This document shows positions 5,174 to 6,670 of a stretch of 6,670 nucleotides of DNA, one piece after another. The stretch spans positions 1 to 6,670 of the forward strand of contig CAYTPE010000062.1 in NCBI GenBank assembly GCA_964439885.1. Reading direction: 5' to 3'. The first letter of the stretch is position 1; every line of letters begins with the position of its first letter. This DNA comes from CAYTPE01 sp964439885 (GTDB lineage Bacteria; Patescibacteriota; Patescibacteriia; Magasanikbacterales; GWA2-37-8). Under the pieces are notes generated by a model. The model was not told where the DNA came from, did not search any database, and saw only the letters and a program-made list of their open reading frames with translations. The position numbers and the translations under genes were made by a program.

Positions 5174-5190
5174 GCATGGTGTGGACAAGC
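5165..5190. repeat. Inverted repeat overlapping the secE -35 box and the ligase stop codon
   Basis: GCTTGTC (5165-5171) and GACAAGC (5184-5190) are perfect 7-bp arms around a 12-base spacer. On the minus strand the repeat starts within the TAG stop of the ligase gene and its second arm contains TTGACA. On the plus strand it is followed by TATTTTTT, so it could act as an antisense-direction terminator. It could also be an operator, or chance. Confidence 0.4.
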
Positions 5191-5891
5191 TATTTTTTAA
5201 GTTTTTTGAGCAGGGGCGCGTACATATCATCCGTTGGATTTATGTATAACTCCGTGTGGTCTACCCGGCTGCTAAATACGATAGGCGCATCGGTGATGAC
5301 CGCGAGCGGCTGACGTTCGGCCCCTTCACCCATGCATAATACGGCGGCGGTCGAGAGACTGTCGGCTACATTGGTGCGCGAAAATTTGAATTTTCTGCCG
5401 AAGAGGTCAGGTGTGCCAATATAATCGCGCACTCCTCTAAAGCCCGCATAGCCAAGTGCTACCGCTGTTACTCCGGCGCGGTAGGCCGCGGTGCGGCTGT
5501 CGGTGATGAGCACGCCAAGGTGCTTTACGCGATAGTGTTTGGTGAGCCCGGCGCGCAGCCGCGCGGCAGTTTTGAAGCTGTCTTTTGGCAAGAGCACGAA
5601 TTTGCCATGCGCGTTAGAGCTATCGATTCCAGCGTTGGGCATGAGCATGCCGTTTTTAAGAGTCAGCCACACATGTTTCGTTTTGACGGCGTAATCGCTC
5701 TCGGCACGGACTAAGCGGTTAAAATCATTTCGGTTTCCTATCGGTGCGGTGCGCTTTTCGCTCAAAGCGGCGATTTTCGAAGTCACTACCAACACGCTTC
5801 TTTCCGGAAGACGCGGTATATGTGACTGTATAAAAAAAGCGAGGTCATCACCCTCGTGAAAGATGTTTGTCTTGATAGGGAGAATTTTCAT
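5190..5891 (-). CDS. CofE-like (coenzyme F420-0:L-glutamate ligase family) protein of unknown substrate
   Basis: Belongs to the F420-0:gamma-glutamyl ligase family, which joins L-glutamate to a carboxylate using GTP. It has 233 residues, close to the single-domain archaeal CofE. Visible motifs are GDDLAFFI (14-21), SVLVVTSKIAALSE (32-45), PNAGIDSSN (85-93), LITDSRTAAYRAGVTAVALG (128-147) and TNVADSLSTAAVLCMGEG (173-190). By motif alignment D90 and D131 match metal-binding aspartates of archaeal CofE. The usual TDTFGRPWR is replaced by TDSRTAAYR, so the acceptor may differ. No cofC, cofD or F420-dependent gene is in the window. Its ATG overlaps the TGA of the upstream transporter gene (ATGA), implying translational coupling. 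The family call is firm; the F420 role is not supported. Confidence 0.8.
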   Translation of the reverse strand: MKILPIKTNIFHEGDDLAFFIQSHIPRLPERSVLVVTSKIAALSEKRTAPIGNRNDFNRLVRAESDYAVKTKHVWLTLKNGMLMPNAGIDSSNAHGKFVLLPKDSFKTAARLRAGLTKHYRVKHLGVLITDSRTAAYRAGVTAVALGYAGFRGVRDYIGTPDLFGRKFKFSRTNVADSLSTAAVLCMGEGAERQPLAVITDAPIVFSSRVDHTELYINPTDDMYAPLLKKLKK

Positions 5892-6535
5892 GCTTGGCTA
5901 GTCCGATCTTTCAGTAGCCAGATTCCCAGATACGAAAGCGGTGTAAATAAGGCACCCATAGCGACTTTGTAGAGCCACCACGAAATAATAATGCTCACCA
6001 GTGTGTGGGTAGAGTAAATGCCTGCGAACGCTATAACCATAAAGATGATCGTATCAAGCAGTTGCGACCATATGTTGGAAAGAAGTGAACGCAGCCAAAA
6101 AAGCTTGGTGCCGATTTTATTTCGAAAAAAGAAAAAGGAAAGCACGTCCTGGTACTCAGCGATCACAAAAGCCGCAATCGACGCGATAGCCATGCGTATT
6201 GACATGCCGAAAGTGGTATTATAGCTTTCGGTGGCCCAGGCGGCATCTCGAGACCAGGGAAGGGCTAATGAAAGAAACGAATATAAAATAAAAAGCACGG
6301 TGGAGACTGAACCAGCAAGCACAAAAAACTTCGCGATTTTTTTACCGTACACTTCGCCAACAACGTCGGTCATGATGAAGACAATGGGAAAAGAAAACAC
6401 CGCCACGGAAAGGTGCGAACCAAAAATAAACGGCATGAGTTTAATACCAAGCGTGTTCGCGGCGAAGAGCGATGTAAGATACAGCGTGAGCGCGATGATG
6501 AGTTTGCGAAAAGCGGATTCGGAAAGGTTGAGCAT
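5888..6535 (-). CDS. yhhQ: Queuosine precursor transporter (YhhQ/VUT family)
   Basis: An integral membrane protein of the family whose E. coli member YhhQ takes up preQ0 and preQ1. It has 215 residues, the usual length, with about six hydrophobic segments (approximately 12-36, 43-57, 68-92, 112-132, 150-174, 177-206). Family hallmarks are ANTLGIKL (26-33), the charged TDVVGEVYGKK (56-66), AEYQDVLSFFFFRNK (126-140), LRSLLSNIWSQLLDTIIF (148-165) and KVAMGALFTPLSYLG (190-204). The actual substrate (preQ0, preQ1, queuine or another deazapurine) cannot be read from sequence. It is the first gene of a coupled pair with the CofE-like ligase. QueA in the same window supports a queuosine-salvage role. 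No Shine-Dalgarno is present; the promoter is probably at 6575-6605. Confidence 0.9.
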   Translation of the reverse strand: MLNLSESAFRKLIIALTLYLTSLFAANTLGIKLMPFIFGSHLSVAVFSFPIVFIMTDVVGEVYGKKIAKFFVLAGSVSTVLFILYSFLSLALPWSRDAAWATESYNTTFGMSIRMAIASIAAFVIAEYQDVLSFFFFRNKIGTKLFWLRSLLSNIWSQLLDTIIFMVIAFAGIYSTHTLVSIIISWWLYKVAMGALFTPLSYLGIWLLKDRTSQA

Positions 6536-6566
6536 AGTACTGTTTGAAGAGCGTAAAAAGCTAAAT

Positions 6567-6590
6567 AATACGCTATACGATGCGCTATGC
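6567..6590. repeat. Short degenerate CGCTAT repeat upstream of the transporter gene
   Basis: Two CGCTAT copies (6571-6576 and 6583-6588) are separated by ACGATG, giving a TACGCTATACGATGCGCTAT pattern. It resembles the GCGATAG heptamers inside queA in composition. It is short and degenerate, so chance is possible. Confidence 0.35.
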
Positions 6591-6605
6591 TGTGGCTTTT
6601 GTCAA
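6575..6605 (-). promoter_or_regulatory. Possible promoter of the transporter-ligase pair
   Basis: On the minus strand a consensus -35 TTGACA lies at 6605-6600, preceded by a T/A-rich stretch (6606-6625) that could serve as an UP element. The best -10 candidate is TCGTAT (6580-6575) at 19-base spacing, which is poor. TATTAT (6570-6565) is a better box but too far from this -35. The spacer consists of heptamer-like repeats (CGCTAT/GCGCTATG). Confidence 0.35.
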
Positions 6606-6670
6606 GAAAAATAAAATAAAAACCAAACCCCGCTTGCCAAAACCTCCTACCTGAGATCACACATATAATG
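6606..6670. other. Non-coding right edge with a TATAAT at the window end
   Basis: No gene is visible here. The stretch is A-rich (6606-6625), then mixed. A perfect TATAAT sits at 6664-6669 on the plus strand, and an ATG at 6668-6670 overlaps it, much as at 96-102. It may start a divergent plus-strand gene beyond the window. Confidence 0.3.

Noticed and set aside
1..6670. UGA recoding, as in Gracilibacteria/Absconditabacteria
   Set aside because: No gene needs an in-frame TGA, and mltG and the transporter gene end with TGA at family-typical lengths.

Overview
The window looks like a piece of a small bacterial genome of the Patescibacteria (CPR) type, most likely a Parcubacteria-like lineage. 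This is an inference from several signs. Genes are compact and single-copy. None of the eight genes has a clear Shine-Dalgarno sequence. Gaps, and even one reading frame, are filled with short heptamer-type tandem and palindromic repeats. A CofE-like ligase is present without F420 genes nearby. No rplA gene follows rplK. TGA serves as a normal stop (mltG, the transporter gene), so the code is standard and not the UGA=Gly code of Gracilibacteria/Absconditabacteria.

Layout, left to right. Plus strand: mannose-1-phosphate guanylyltransferase (109-1191), mltG endolytic murein transglycosylase (1209-2051), a repeat-filled gap, then queA (2168-3418), ending in a strong bidirectional terminator (3470-3496). 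Minus strand, convergent: rplK (3970-3545), nusG (4760-4212) and secE (5054-4860), in the classic secE-nusG-rplK order but with repeat elements in both gaps. Further upstream on the minus strand lie a queuosine-precursor-transporter-like gene (6535-5888) and a CofE-like ligase gene (5891-5190), joined by an ATGA stop/start overlap. A near-consensus sigma70 promoter (TTGACA-N17-TATCCT) sits between the ligase and secE.

How the genes fit together. The first two genes serve the cell envelope: GDP-mannose supply for surface glycans, and termination of glycan-strand growth. queA and the transporter both belong to queuosine tRNA modification. They suggest salvage of an external 7-deazaguanine followed by completion on the tRNA, with Tgt encoded elsewhere. 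secE-nusG-rplK is core secretion, transcription and translation machinery.

The most notable points are these. (1) queA is about 70 codons longer than usual, because three surface-loop positions carry in-frame insertions built from a palindromic element and short tandem repeats. (2) rplK and secE share a 50-nt, 80% identical, ungapped leader directly before the start codon. It folds into two hairpins with a compensatory A-U to G-C pair, suggesting a shared cis-regulatory element. (3) A CofE-like ligase is translationally coupled to a 7-deazaguanine-type transporter. (4) rplA is missing from its usual place.
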